Positions 34,448 to 47,722 of a stretch of DNA of 64,000 bases are shown piece by piece. Under the pieces are notes generated by a model. It saw only the letters and a program-made list of their open reading frames with translations. It did no database searches and was not told the DNA's origin. Where the stretch lies: positions 145,091,207-145,155,206 of the forward strand of contig NC_053037.3 in NCBI RefSeq assembly GCF_002575655.3, read 5' to 3'. Made by a program: the position numbers and the translations under genes. Source of the DNA: Aegilops tauschii subsp. strangulata. Taxonomy: Eukaryota > Streptophyta > Magnoliopsida > Poales > Poaceae. Numbering within the stretch: the first letter of the stretch is position 1; every line of letters begins with the position of its first letter.

Positions 34448-36128
34448 TGTTGGGAAACATAGTAGAAAACAAAAAAAATTGCCCTACGGACACCCAAGAA
34501 CAATATGAAGATGCATAACGGGTTGTGATCAATGATCGTTACCGACTCTGGGAGTGCAGCGGAAGTACACGAGTCGGTGTAGATCATACTTGAAGGCCCT
34601 CGAACGTTGATGACGATCCAGCAAACCGCCCACGAACGATCCCTCGAACGGAATACCGAAAGCACGGCCTCTGTACTTGGTTGCAAGCGTACGGTCTTCA
34701 CGACCCGACAACGCTTCACCATCCAGAGCTAATCGACACAGGAGAATTAGAGGAAGAAGATTAGAACCACACAGGGCTTCTAATTATGAGGATTTGAGGT
34801 GGCTAGGGCTCACTCTAGTTAGTCAACTAGGACCAACTAGAACGTGCACTAGATCAACTAGAGGAGGCTTCAAAACTTGTGTACTCATAGGGTGGAAATA
34901 CTCTAGTATATATAGGATTGGGGGGAGAGGGGCTGCCACCAAAGGGGAAAGAGCCCCCTTGGGGCACCGCCAAGGGAGGGGAGTAGGAATCCCCCTCCAA
35001 TTAGGATTCGCACGCCCCCTTTAGGAGGGGGGGCTCCCTTGTTGGCCCAACTCCTTCTCCACCTCTTGGCCTTATTTGGCCTGTTGATATTAAATTAAAT
35101 TAATTTTCATTCTAAACACTTTCAGAGCATAATATATATAATTTAACATCTCCAAATAAATTACACCTATACATATTAATCGGTATTACCCGATATTCAC
35201 CAAAACCATTCCAGTGACCCCGAAATGCTTCCGGAACCTCTCGGAGCTATTCCGAATATTAATGAAACATTTCAACAAATATATTCTCAGCACTCCCGTC
35301 CTACTAACACTCAGCTGATCGTGAATACCTTAAGCTTGTGACCGCGTAGGTTCGGTAACCATAGACATGAATAGAAACCATTTGTTCAATGACCGATAGT
35401 GGAACCATGGACATCCATATTGGTCCCTATGATTACACGAATGATATTCGAGTGAACATTTGGTTATCATGTGATGTTCCCTTTGCTTCGTGATACTTTA
35501 CAAAACCCGGTGTGCATCGGTATCCTCTTGAGTCATCACCATGCTCACTATACTGTTGCTCCCGTTACCGGTTTTGTTCTTCTTTCTTCTTGACGTTTTC
35601 TGGCATCCCTTGTGACGTAGTCACCTATGTATGGTAGACGATGAAGGATACCTTCACACCGAGAGGGCCCTAAGAATATCTATCCATCATCGGAGTAGCA
35701 AATCCCACTCTCGAGCTGTCCGGTCACTTGTCAAACTTTCCGGTGAGCCTGAAAGTTGTCCTTATGATCACCTTGTCACAGATGACTTTTGAGCAACCCC
35801 AAAGCCCACCATCCGGTAGGAAGTGACCGAAACACTCTCATGGTCTGAGGAACTAAAACACATGCTAACACTTGGTGTTATAACAGATGATTTCAGACGA
35901 TATGATCACATAGTATAACAAACAAGTGTTGAGTCGATTCAATATGATTGTTCTTCTAACGTCATACCTTCAATGTTGTTTTAGGACTATCGTTACACTT
36001 AACGATATCCTAAGATCCGAAAAACGTGATTGACAACAACACTTGAGCCGGTCTTAGAGGCGAGACCGAGAAACTATTGTTTACCGTTTATTATTTCACA
36101 CGTGCATATGAGTTTTCCACTGAATCGC
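34448..36128. repeat. Solo LTR, probably Copia
   Basis: Starts TGTTGGGAAACATAGTAG and ends near GAATCGC, with candidate target repeats ATATT at 34443-34447 and 36129-36133. The last base of the LTR is ambiguous because the usual CA end would overlap the repeat. No PBS or coding region lies inside, and the short frames within are not genes. It lies just outside the start of copy 2. Confidence 0.65.
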
Positions 36129-36137
36129 ATATTCCAG

Positions 36138-36770
36138 CACTGGTACGCGTCGGTCCTAAACAAACGGTTTTTAACCCCTTTCCGCGACGGCATTTGGAAC
36201 CGTCGCCAAGTGAGTGTGGGCGATAGGGGGGGTCCTTCCCACACGACCTAGAAACCGTCGGGGATAGGGCCCCTATAGTACTCCTACTCGTTTCTGCTTG
36301 CATTGCCATCACATTCAGTATTCTGTGGTGCTACGTTTATGATGCGCGGCCCATCACAAACGGTTCACTATTATAGAACATGTATGATGCGCGACCCATC
36401 ACAAACGGTTCACCGTTAAGAAGATTAGCTAATCGTCGTACGAGTGTCGGACAGGATTATGAAACGTCGGACCGTCGTAACATCGTCGTACACGACAACT
36501 ATCGCACATGCTATCCTATGGTGCAACGTTTACGATGCAAACTTCATCTGAAATAGTTCATGGTTGCGAATCGTGTACGACAAAGCAACTAACACAAACG
36601 TTTAGTTTCCCCGCGCCGTTTGTGATATTGTCCGACATCGCACACGGTTTGCAAACGACAAATGTGTGCATGCTTGCACACGTTTCCTCTCTGTGAACCG
36701 TCTCGGATTATGCTGCATATCGCAAATGTTTGTGTTTTACCAACCGTGTGTGCTGTAACAACCTGGAGAG
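36138..36770 (-). repeat. 3' terminus and subterminal repeats of copy 2
   Basis: The first 130 bp match the inverse of 33430-33554. Further in, TATGATGCGCG(G/A)CCCATCAC...AACGGTTCAC occurs twice (36338 and 36383), and CAC(A/G)AACGGTTT/CACACG words recur to 36760. 36771-36974 shows nothing else. Confidence 0.65.
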
Positions 36771-36974
36771 CGTAATTTCACCATAATTAAATTGCTGCAT
36801 TTCCAAATTGTATCGGATTTGGATTTGAACTTGAATTTGAACGTATGCTACAACTTTATTCATATCCATCAGGTTCAAACAACCAATGCATTATCCGATT
36901 CATAGGTACATATGTTCAAGAATTACATAAGAACCAAATAAAGAATGATGAACCACAGTTGTATACTTGTACTA

Positions 36975-39080
36975 TTAAAGACGGTAAAGAAATAGGCAAA
37001 ATATATTCTGGTTGTTGAACAAGGTGAAGCGGAATGCCCATATTGTGCCCTCCTCCATGCAGAAGGCACGCACGACTCTTGTCCAACCCCTTGTGATGGC
37101 CGACCGCCCATCCTTCACGGTCTTCATGAAAACATCTAGATAATCATCATGTTCTGGTAGAAATACTTTAACCTTTGCATGCCCACCAATCATGTAGTTT
37201 GAGAGGTAATCTTTAGTAAACTGTTTTGGCAACCACTACAAAGGAAAAAGATTCAGACATTGTCATCTAGCACAACTCATTATGGGCAGTAAAAAGAAGG
37301 TGCTACCTCTTGAGCAATGTGTTTGTTTTCCCTTGAAGAGGAAAGGGTGATGCGGTAAAGTAGCGTAAGTATTTCCCTTAGTTTTTGAGAACCAAGGTAT
37401 AAATCCAGTAGGAGACCACGCTCAAGTCCCACGCACCTACACAAACAAATAAGAACCTTGCAACCAATGCGATAAAGGGGTTGTCAATCCCTTCACGGCC
37501 ACTTGCAAAAGTGAGATCTGATAGAGATGATAGGATAATATTTTTGGTATTTTTATGATAAAGACTAAAAGTATAGATTGCAAAATAAACGGCGCCAGAA
37601 ATAGCTTGTTGACGGTAAATTAATATGATGGAAAATAGACCCGGGGGCCATAGGTTTCACTAGTGGCTTCTCTCAAGAGCATAAGTATTACAGTGGGTAA
37701 ACAAATTACTGTCGAGCAATTGATAGAATTGAGCATAGTTATGAGAATATCTAGGTATGATCATGTATATAGGCATCACGTCCGTGACAAGTAGACCGAC
37801 TCCTGCCTGCATCTACTACTATTACTCCACACATCGACCGCTATCCAGCATGCATCTAGAGTATTAAGTTCATAAGAACGGAGTAACACTCTAAGCAAGA
37901 TGACATGATGTAGAGGGATAAACTCATGCAATATGATATAAACCCCATCTTTTTATCCTCGATGGCAACAATAGAATACGTGTCGTTTCCCCTACTGTCA
38001 CTGGGATCAAGCACCGCAAGATTGAACCCACAGCTAAGCACTTCTCCCATTGCAAGAAAGATCAATCTAGTAGGCCAAACCAAACTGATAATTCGAAGAG
38101 ACTTGCAAAGATAACCAATCATACATAAAAGAATTCAGAGGAGATTCAAATATTGTTCATAGATAATCTTGATCATAAACCCACAATTCATCGGATCTTG
38201 ACAAACACACTGCAAAAGAAAATTACATCGAATAGATCTCTAAGAGAATCGAGGAGAACTTTGTATTGAGATCCAAAGAGAGAGAAGAAGCCATCTAGCT
38301 AATAACTATGGACCCGAAGGTCTAAGGTAAACTACTCACACATCATCGGAGAGGCGATGGTGTTGATGTAGAAGCCCTCCGTGATCAATGCCCCCTCCGC
38401 GGAGCGCCGGAAAAGGCCCCAAGATGGGATCTCACGGGTACACAAGGTTATGGCGGTGGAAATAGGGGTTTTGCTCCTCTTCTGATGTTTTCGGGGTACG
38501 TAGGTATATATAGGAGGAAGAAGTAGGTCAGGGGAGCCACGAGGGGCCCACGAGGGTGGAGGGCACGCCCAGGGGGTAGGCGCGCCCCCTGCCTCGTGGC
38601 CTCCTCGTTGATTGCTTGACGTCCACTCCAAGTCCTCTGGATCACGTTTGTTCAGAAAATCATGTTCCCGAAGGTTTCATTCCGTTTGGATTCCCTTTGA
38701 TATTCCTTTCCTTCGAAACACTGAAATAGGCAAAAAAACAACAATTTGGGCTGGGCTCCGGTTAATAGGTTAGTCCCAAAAATAATATAAAAGTGTATAA
38801 TAAAGCCCATTGAACATCCAAAACAGATAATATAATAGCACGGAACAATTAAAAATTATGGATACGTTGGAGACGTATCAGAAGGCTGCAGAGTTCTTAC
38901 TTACCATCCTGCCGTTCAATGTTGTCTTGGATAAAGTGTAAACAAATAGTTTAATTGCCATCTTTGGACCCATACTAACAATCTTTATCAGCTTCCTCAC
39001 TTGATGCTGGTTCATCGATATCTCATTACCCCATACGCAGAAAGGGTCGAAGCGCGGATCTTTACCAATGACATATGTAC
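36975..39080 (-). pseudogene. B3-like DNA-binding gene, exons of copy 2
   Basis: Minus-strand exons: 39080-38905 (GKDPRFDPFCVWGNE, HQVRKLIKIVS; donor GTAAGT after 38905) and 37235-36975 (starting W-L-P-K-Q-F-T after an acceptor TAG; stop at 36975). Both frames are open here, unlike copy 1. The last exon has the B3-like pattern LPKQFTKDYLSNYM...RSAITRGWTRVV...GTIWAFRFT. A solo LTR (37301-38880) sits in the intron between them. The protein would be a short B3-type DNA-binding protein. The upstream first exon is cut by the Angela element, so this copy is unlikely to make a full product. Confidence 0.55.
37301..38880 (-). repeat. Solo LTR of the non-autonomous Gypsy family
   Basis: 1580 bp, same LTR type as 29787-31370, flanked by perfect 5-bp target repeats GAAGG (37296-37300 and 38881-38885). 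No internal sequence, so it is an LTR-LTR recombination product. It lies in an intron of the copy 2 B3-like gene. Confidence 0.95.
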
Positions 39081-39138
39081 CTAAAAGCACCAAGTTAATA
39101 TTAGAAGCTAAATAGCAATTGCACAATGATGTAGTACA

Positions 39139-39295
39139 ACACTCTTTTATAATATGTCTATATACATCCGTATGTAGTAGTCCATTTGAAATCTCTAAAA
39201 AGATAAATATTTAGGAACGGAGGGAGTATCTTATAACATCCAATATACTCACATATTAGATGAATTAACATCTTATATTATGGGCCGGAAGGAGT
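39139..39295. mobile_element. Stowaway-type MITE fragments
   Basis: 39139-39228 matches the 3' half of a Thalos-like Stowaway (…ATATTTAGGAACGGAGGGAGTA end). 39240-39295 ends TTATATTATGGGCCGGAAGGAGT, a decayed end of another Stowaway. Neither is complete. The families are recalled, not searched. Confidence 0.6.
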
Positions 39296-39611
39296 TTCGT
39301 GCATTCTTACAACTTATTAGCTGATTAACTGCTGCTGTATCCATGGGTTACAGTTAGTTTGAGATAGCTCAGGCTCAAATATCCCTAAAGTATATCTACA
39401 CATGAGGGCTAGTTTGAGCTACTTGCATCTATAACCCACCCAAAAAAACTATCCAACCCAAGAGGTGCTAATTGGAGCTAGTTCTCCTAGTGCATTTATT
39501 GTCAATCTAACCCTGTCATCCAAAAAACTCTTTGGATGGAGTTAGTTCAAGGTTAGTAATGAGCTAGAAACTAACTCCAACTTCTAGCTAAGTTGAGTAT
39601 CCAAACACGGT

Positions 39612-39633
39612 TTTGTTGTTGTTGTTGTTGTTG
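39612..39633. repeat. (TTG)n microsatellite
   Basis: About seven TTG triplets in the copy 2 intron. Confidence 0.85.
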
Positions 39634-40287
39634 CTGCTCTTCTACGTATATCTAGACATCATTAGAACATTAATGTAACACTCTTCCTTGTTGCTATGTA
39701 GCCTAGGATTGCATATTTAGACATTAAGTACAGTGCATGTTGCTATGTAGCCTCAGATATATTACATATGGCCCTAGTTAGCCTAACGAAAAATGGGTTA
39801 CAGATATATTCAGTTAAAAGTCCGATTCACCGATTAGTCCCTTATCAGCCACTGGCCTATATGGTACTAGCTACCGATATCCTGAACAGTGAGCAGATAT
39901 AAGCCATAGGATGAAACTAACCTCGATGGAAAACAACAGTCATTCCCAAAATTGTCCTGTGTAGGTAAATCGAGAAGCATGTTAAGCACAACAGGCTAAA
40001 CATCAACCAAAATTATACATGGCAGAAAAAATAATCTCCAAAAGATAGCTTCAGTGTGCAGGTTTAAGCACGCTAGTAAAGCAAAACAAGTGGAAAGGTG
40101 TGATAACTGCAACAGGCCTAACATTTAACAACAAGCGAACATAGTCATTCAAACTGGTATTGTGCTGGTCTAAGTACACTGGTTATTGTTAAAAAAATGG
40201 AAAGGCATGTTAATTACAAGATGCAGCAACCAAATGTAGTCATTCATAGTGGTATTGTTGAAACTGGTACTGATGAAATTGAACTGC

Positions 40288-40625
40288 ACAGTTCATACTT
40301 GCACATATGGAACATCGTGTTGTGAATAACTGGAATAAACAAGGTATACTATGAACAACCAAAGATAGCATTTGAAACTGGACATATGCTAACTACAAAC
40401 AACCGAACAATCAAAAAACCTGAAAAGAGGCATATGCTAGCTATAACAGGCTTAACAACAAGCAAATATATGCAATCCTATCGGTATGTTTAAAACTGGC
40501 TAATGAAATGTACTGCACAGTAAATAATTGCACATGTAGAGCATCACATTGTGAACAACTGAAATAAACAAGGCATACTGCAAACAACCAAATATAGCAA
40601 TTAAAACTGGACATATTCTCACTAC
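40288..40625 (-). repeat. Imperfect ~230-bp direct repeat in copy 2 intron
   Basis: Text around 40286-40400 (GCACAGTTCATACTTGCACATATGGA..., AATAAACAAGG) recurs diverged at 40513-40620. This intron aligns with the intron of copy 1 (31700-32100) in opposite orientation. The rest of 39640-40764 shows no gene apart from a short remnant of the first exon at 40670-40764. Confidence 0.5.
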
Positions 40626-40764
40626 ACTACAAAAGGGACTCGATAAAACAAATCATGGGTTTCCCCCTGTGAAGAGGCATGGCAAAACTAATCATGGGTT
40701 TCCTCACTTGTCACAGATGGGCTCGTTCCCGTGGGAAGAGCACGGACCCTGGATGCGCTTCATG

Positions 40765-42479
40765 TGTTGGAAATATGCCCTAGAGGCAATAATAAAATGG
40801 TTATTATTATATTTTCTTGTTCATGATAATTGTCTATTGTTCATGCTATAATTGTGTTATCCGGAAATCGTAATACATGTGTGAATACATAGACCACATC
40901 ATGTCCCTAGTGAGCCTCTAGTTGACTAGCTCGTTGATCAACAGATAATCATGGTTTCCTGACTATGGACATTGGATGTCGTTGATAACAGGATCACATC
41001 ATTAGGAGAATGATGTGATGGACAAGACCCAATCCTAAGCATAGCACAAAAGATCGTGTAGTTCGTCTGCTAGATATTTTCCAATGTCAAGTATCTTTTC
41101 CTTAGACCATGAGATCGTATAACTCCCGGATGCCGTAGGAGTGCTTTGGGTGTACCAAACGTCACAACGTAACTGGGTGACTATAAAGGTACACTACGGG
41201 TATCTCTGAAAGTGCCTGTTGGGTTGACACGGATCGAGACTGGGATTTGTCACTCCGTATGACGGAGAGGTATCTCTGGGCCCACTCGGTAATGCATCAT
41301 CATAATGAGCTCAATGTGACTAAGGAGTTAGCCACGGGATCATGCATTACGGTACGAGTAAAGTGACTTGCCGGTAACGAGATTGAACAAGGTATTGGGA
41401 TACCGACGATCGAATCTCGGGCAAGTAACGTACCGATTGACAAAGGGAATTGTATACGGGTTTGATTGAATCCTCGACATCGTGGTTCATCCGATGAGAT
41501 CATCATGGAACATGTGGGAGCCAACATGGGTATCCAGATCCCGCTGTTGGTTATTGACCGGAGAGGCGTCTCGGTCATGTCTGCATGTCTCCCGAACCCG
41601 TAGGGTCTACACACTTAAGGTTCGGTGATGCTAGGGTTGTAGAGATATTAGTATGCGGAAACCCGAAAGTTGTTCAGAGTCCCGGATGAGATCCCGGACG
41701 TCACGAGGAGTTCCGGAATGGTCCGGAGGTGAAGAATTATATATAGGAAGTCCAGTTTCGGCCACCGGGAAAGTTTCGGGGGTTATCGGTATTGTACCGG
41801 GACCATCGGAAGGGTCCCGGGGGTCCACCGGGTGGGGCCACCTATCCCGGAGGGCCCCATGGGCTGAAGTGGGAAGGGAACCAGCCCTTAGTGGGCTGGG
41901 GTGCCCCCCCTTGGGCCTCCACCTGCGCCTAGGGTTGGAAACCCTAGGGGTGGGGGGCGCCCCACTTGCCTTGGGGGGCAAGTCACCCCCTTGGCCGCCG
42001 CCCCCCCCCCCTCAGATGGGATCTCCAGGGTGGCCGGCGCCCCCCGGACCCCTATAAATAGTGGGGGGAGGGAGGGCAGCAACACCACAGCCCCTGGCGC
42101 CTCCCTCTCCCCCTGCAACACCTCTCCCTCCCGCTTGCGCTTGGCGAAGCCCTGCCGGGATCCCCGCTACTTCCACCACCACGCCGTCGTGCTGCTGGAT
42201 CTCCATCAACCTCTCCTTCCCCCTTGCTGGATCAAGAAGGAGGAGACGTCGCTGCTCCGTACGTGTTTTGAACACGGAGGTGCCGTCCGTTCGGCGCTCG
42301 GTCATCAGTGATTTGGATCACGACGAGTACGACTCCATCAACCCCGTTCACTTGAACGCTTCCGCTCGCGATCTACAAGGGTATGTAGATGCACTCCTTC
42401 CCTCTCGTTGCTAGTAGACTCCATAGATGGATCTTGGTGATGCGTAGAAAATTTTAAAATTCTGCTACGATCCCCAACG
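40765..42479 (+). repeat. 5' LTR of Angela-type element
   Basis: 1715 bp, from TGTTGGAAATATGCCC to GATCCCCAACG (final A changed to G). TATA boxes at 41737-41745 (TTATATATA) and 42053-42060 (TATAAATA) correspond to the two promoters known in BARE-1 LTRs. It carries an 18-bp stretch near 40945 that is deleted in the 3' LTR. The short frames in this LTR are not genes. Confidence 0.95.
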
Positions 42480-42494
42480 TGGCATCATGAGCCA
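42480..42494 (+). other. Primer binding site, initiator tRNA-Met type
   Basis: TGGCATCATGAGCCA resembles the TGGTATCAGAGCC PBS of plant Copia elements, with one substitution and a small insertion. It directly follows the 5' LTR. Confidence 0.8.
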
Positions 42495-43712
42495 GGCCTA
42501 TGCGTAGTTACTATGCACGAGTAGAACACAAAGCAGTTGTGGGCGTAGATGTTGTCAATTTTTCTTGCCACTACTAGTCTTATCTTGTTTCGGCGGTATT
42601 GTGGGATGAAGCGGCCCGGACCGACCTTACACGTACGCTTACGTGAGACAGGTTCCACCGACTGACATGCACTAGTTGCATAAGGTGGCTAGCGGGTGTC
42701 TGTCTCTCCCACTTTAGTCGGAACGGATTCGATGAAAAGGGTCCTTATGAAGGGTAAATAGAAATTGGCATATCACGTTGTGGTTTTACGTAGGTAAGAA
42801 ACGTTCTTGCTAGAAACCTATACAAGCCACGTAAAAACTTGCAACAACAATTAGAGGACGTCTAACTTGTTTTTGCAGCATGTGCCTTGTGATGTGATAT
42901 GGCCAGAAGATGTGATGAATGATATATGTGATGTATGAGATTGATCATATTCTTGTAATAGGAATCACGACTTGCATGTCGATGAGTATAACAACCGGCA
43001 GGAGCCATAGGAGTTGTCTTTATTTTTGTATGACCTGCGTGTCATTGAATAACGCCATGTAAATTACTTTACTTTATTGCTAAACGCGTTAGCCATAGAA
43101 GTAGAAGTAAACGTTGGCATGACAACTTCATGAAGACACAATGATGGAGATCATGGTGTCATGCCGGTGACGAAGATGATCATGGCGCCCCGAAGATGGA
43201 GATCAAAGGAGCAAAATGATAATGGCCATATCATGTCACTATTTGATTGCATGTGATGTTTATCATGTTTTGCATCTTATTTGCTTAGAACGACGGTAGT
43301 AAGTAAGATGATCCCTTATAATAATTTCAAGAAAGTGTTCCCTCTAAGTGTGCACCATTGCGAAGGTTCGTTGTTTCGAAGCACCACGTGATGATCGGGT
43401 GTGATAGATTCTAACATTCGCATACAATGGGTGTTGACGAGCCTAGCATGTACAGACATGGCCTCGGAACACGGAAGACCGAAAGGTCGAGCATGAGTCG
43501 TATAGAAGATACGATCAACATGGAGATGTTCACCGATCTTGACTAGTCCGTCTCACGTGATGATCGGACACGGCCTAGTTAACTCGGATCATGTTTCACT
43601 TAGATGACTAGAGGGATGTCTATCTGAGTGGGAGTTCATTGAATAATTTGATTAGATGAACTTAATTATCATGAACTTAGTCTAAAAACTTTACAATTGT
43701 CTTGTAGATCAA
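42495..43712 (+). other. Untranslated leader of Angela-type element
   Basis: 1.2 kb with no long open frame, as in BARE-1-type elements, where a long leader precedes gag. No other feature recognised. Confidence 0.7.
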
Positions 43713-46700
43713 ATGGCCCACGTTGTCCTCAACTTCAACGCGTTCCTAGAGAAAACCAAGCTGAAAGATGATGGCAGCAACTACACGGACTGGGTCCGGA
43801 ACCTGAGGATCATCCTCATAGCTGCCAAGAAAGATTATGTCCTAGAAGCACCGCTAGGTGAAGCACCCATCCCAGAAAACCAAGACGTTATGAACGCTTG
43901 GCAATCATGTGCTGATGATTACTCCCTCGTTCAGTGCGGCATGCTTTACAGCTTAGAACCGGGTCTCCAAAAGCGTTTTGAGAAACATGGAGCATATGAG
44001 ATGTTCGAAGAGCTGAAAATGGTTTTCCAAGCTCATGCCCGGGTCGAGAGATATGAATTCTCCGACAAGTTCTTCAGCTGTAAAATGGAGGAAAATAGTT
44101 CTGTTAGTGAGCACATACTCAGAATGTCTGGGTTACACAACCGCTTGTCTCAGCTGGGAGTTAATCTCCCGGATAACGCGGTCATTGACAGAATCCTTCA
44201 GTCGCTTCCACCAAGCTACAAGAGCTTTGTGATGAACTTCAATATGCAAGGGATGGAAAAGACCATTCCTGAGGTATATTCAATGCTGAAATCAGCGGAG
44301 GTGGAGATCAAAAAGGAACATCAAGTGTTGATGGTGAATAAAACCACTAAGTTCAAGAAAGGCAAGTGTAAGAAGAACTTCAAGAAGGACGGCAAGGGAG
44401 TTGCCGCGCCCGGTAAGACAGTTGCCGAGAAGAAGTCAAAGAATGGACCCAAACCTGAGACTGAGTGCTTTTATTGCAAGGGAAGTGGTCACTGGAAGCG
44501 GAACTGCCCCAAATACTTAGCGGACAAGAAGGCCGGCAACACCAAAGGTATATGTGATATACATGTAATTGATGTGTACCTTACCAGTACTCGTAGTAGC
44601 TCCTGGGTATTTGATACCGGTGCGGTTGCTCATATTTGTAACTCAAAACAGGAACTGCGGAATAAGCGGAGACTAGCAAAGGACGAGGTGACGATGCGCG
44701 TCGGGAATGGTTCCAAGGTCGATGTGATCGCCGTCGGCACGCTGCCTCTACATTTACCTACGGGATTAGTTTTAAACCTCAATAATTGTTATTTAGTGCC
44801 AGCTTTGAGCATGAACATTGTATCTGGATCTCGTTTAATGCGAGATGGCTACTCATTTAAATCCGAGAATAATGGTTGTTCTATTTATATGAGAGATATG
44901 TTTTATGGTCATGCCCCGTTGGTCAATGGTTTATTCTTGATGAATCTCGAACGTGATGTTACACATATTCATAGTGTGAATACCAAAAGATGTAAAGTTG
45001 ATAATGATAGTCCCACATACTTGTGGCACTGCCGCCTTGGTCACATTGGTGTCAAACGCATGAAGAAGCTCCATGCAGATGGACTTTTGGAGTCTCTTGA
45101 TTATGAATCATTTGACACGTGCGAACCATGCCTCATGGGTAAGATGACCAAGACTCCGTTCTCCGGAACAATGGAGCGAGCAACCAACTTATTGGAAATC
45201 ATACATACCGATGTGTGCGGTCCAATGAGTGTTGAGGCTCGCGGAGGATATCGTTATGTTCTCACTCTCACTGATGACTTAAGTAGATATGGGTATGTCT
45301 ACCTAATGAAACACAAGTCTGAAACCTTTGAAAAGTTCAAGGAATTTCCGAGTGAGGTTGAGAATCAACGTGACAGGAAAATAAAGTTCTTATGATCAAA
45401 TCGTGGTGGAGAATATTTAAGTCACGAATTTGGTACGCACTTAAGGAAATGTGGAATCGTTTCACAACTCACGCCGCCTGGAACACCTCAGCGAAGCGGT
45501 GTGTCCGAACGTCGTAATCGCACTCTATTGGATATGGTGCGATCTATAATGTCTCTTACCGATCTACCGCTCTCATTTTGGGGCTATGCTTTAGAGACTG
45601 CCGCATTCACTTTAAATAGGGCTCCGTCGAAATCTGTAGAGACGACACCGTATGAATTATGGTTTGGGAAGAAACCTAGGCTGTCGTTTCTAAAAGTTTG
45701 GGGATGCGATGCTTATGTCAAGAAACTTCAACCTGAAAAGCTCGAACCCAAGTCGGAAAAATGCGTCTTCATAGGATACCCTAAGGAAACCATTGGGTAT
45801 ACCTTCTACCTCAGATCCGAAGGCAAGATCTTTGTTGCCAAGAATGGGTCCTTTCTGGAGAAAGAGTTTCTCTCGAAAGAAGTGAGTGGGAGGAAAGTGG
45901 AACTTGATGAGGTGATAGTCACCCCTTCCGAACCAGAAAGTAGCGCATCGCGGGAAGATGTTCCTGTGGTGCCTACACCGACTGGGGAGGAAGTTAATGA
46001 TGATGATCATGAAGCTTCGGATCAAGTTACTGCTGAACTTCGTAGGTCCACAAGGACACGTTCCGCACCAGAGTGGTACGGCAACCCTGTCCTGGAAATC
46101 ATGTTGTTAGACAACGGTGAACCTTCGAACTATGAAGAAGCGATGGCGGGCCCGGATTCCGACAAATGGCTAGAAGCCATGAAATCCGATATAGGATCCA
46201 TGTATGAAAACGAAGTATGGACTTTGACGGACTTGCTCGATGATCGGCGAGCCATAGAAAATAAATGGATCTTTAAGAAGAAGACAGACGCGAATGGTAA
46301 TGTGACCATCTATAAGGCTCGACTTGTCGCTAAGGGTTATCGACAAGTTCAAGGGGTTGACTACGATGAGACTTTCTCACCCGTAGCGAAGCTGAAGTCC
46401 GTCCGAATTATGTTAGCAATTGCCGCATTCTATGATTATGAGATATGGCAAATGGACGTAAAAACGGCATTCCTTAATGGCTTTCTTAAGGAAGATTGTA
46501 TATGATGCAGCCGGAAGGTTTTGTCGATCCTAAGAATGCTAACAAGGTATGCAAGCTCCAGCGCTCCATCTATGGGCTGGTGCAAGCATCTCGGAGTTGG
46601 AACATTCGTTTTGATGAGATGATCAAAGCGTTTGGGTTTACACAGACTTATGGAGAAGCCTGTGTTTACAAGAAAGTGAGTGGGAGCTCTGTAGCATTTC

Positions 46701-47690
46701 TCTTATTATATGTGGATGACATACTATTGATGGGAAATGATATAGAATTCTTGGAAAGTATAAAGGCCTACTTGAATAAGTGTTTTTCAATGAAGGACCT
46801 TGGAGAAGCTGCTTATATATTAGGCATCAAGATCTATAGAGATAGATCAAGACGCCTCATTGGTCTTTCACAGAGTACGTACCTTGACAAGATATTGAAG
46901 AAGTTCAATATGGATCAGTCCAAGAAGGGGTTCTTGCCTGTATTGCAAGGTGTGCAATTGAGCACGGCTCAATGCCCGACCACGGCAGAATATAGAGAAA
47001 AGATGAGTGTGATCCCCTATGCCTCGGCCATAGGGTCTATTATGTATGCCATGCTGTGTACCAGACCTGATGTAAACCTTGCCGTAAGTTTGGTAGGAAG
47101 GTACCAAAGTAATCCCGGCATGGAACACTGGACAGCGGTCAAGAATATCCTGAAGTACCTGAAGAGGACTAAGGATATGTTTCTCGTTTATGGAGGTGAC
47201 GAAGAGCTCGTCGTAAAGGGTTACGTCGATGCTAGCTTCGACACAGATCTGGATGACTAAGTCACAAACCGGATACGTGTATATTTTGAATGGAGGGGCA
47301 GTAAGCTGGTGCAGTTGCAAGCAAAGCGTCGTGGCGGGATCTACATGTGAAGCGGAGTACATGGCAGCCTCAGAGGCAGCGCAAGAAGCAATCTGGATGA
47401 AGGAGTTCATTACCGACCTAGGGGTGATTCCCAATGCGTCGGGCCCGATGACTCTCTTCTGTGACAACACTAGAGCTATTGCCCTTGCCAAGGAGCCCAG
47501 GTTTCACAGGAAGACCAGGCATATCAAGCGTCGCTTCAACTCCATTCGTGAAAGTGTTCAAAATGGAGACATAGATATTTGTAAAGTACATACGGACCTG
47601 AATGTAGCAGATCCGTTGACTAAACCTCTCCCTAGAGCAAAACATGATCAACACCAGAACTCTATGGGTGTTCGATTCATCACAATGTAA
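43713..47690 (+). pseudogene. Gag-pol polyprotein of Angela-type Copia element
   Basis: Domain order is Copia: capsid-like gag (residues about 30-190), CCHC knuckle (C252, C255, H260, C265), protease D-T-G at residue 301, integrase HHCC (about 45040-45140) and catalytic core with the first Asp near residue 500, then reverse transcriptase (KWIFKKKTDANG near 46264; YVDD at 46709-46720) and RNase H (SQTGYVYILNGGAVSW near 47265) to the stop at 47688-47690. Three lesions: TGA at 45393-45395 where an Arg codon is usual (CGA to TGA), an indel near 46500, and a two-base loss near 47258. The ATG at 43713 is the first of the open frame. It cannot make the full polyprotein. Confidence 0.93.
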
Positions 47691-47710
47691 CTAGATTATT
47701 GACTCTAGTG

Positions 47711-47720
47711 CAAGTGGGAG
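47711..47720 (+). other. Polypurine tract of Angela-type element
   Basis: CAAGTGGGAG, two bases before the 3' LTR. Confidence 0.75.
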
Positions 47721-47722
47721 AC

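Noticed and set aside
40625..40640. CACTACAAAAGGG as a possible CACTA terminus
   Set aside because: It lies in the middle of sequence homologous to the other B3-carrying unit, has no subterminal repeats beside it and no partner end; probably chance or intron text.
41631..42414. Several open frames of 77-136 codons on both strands in the Angela LTRs (also 48240-49780)
   Set aside because: They overlap each other on both strands in GC-rich LTR DNA and recur only because the LTR recurs; LTRs of this family are not known to code here.
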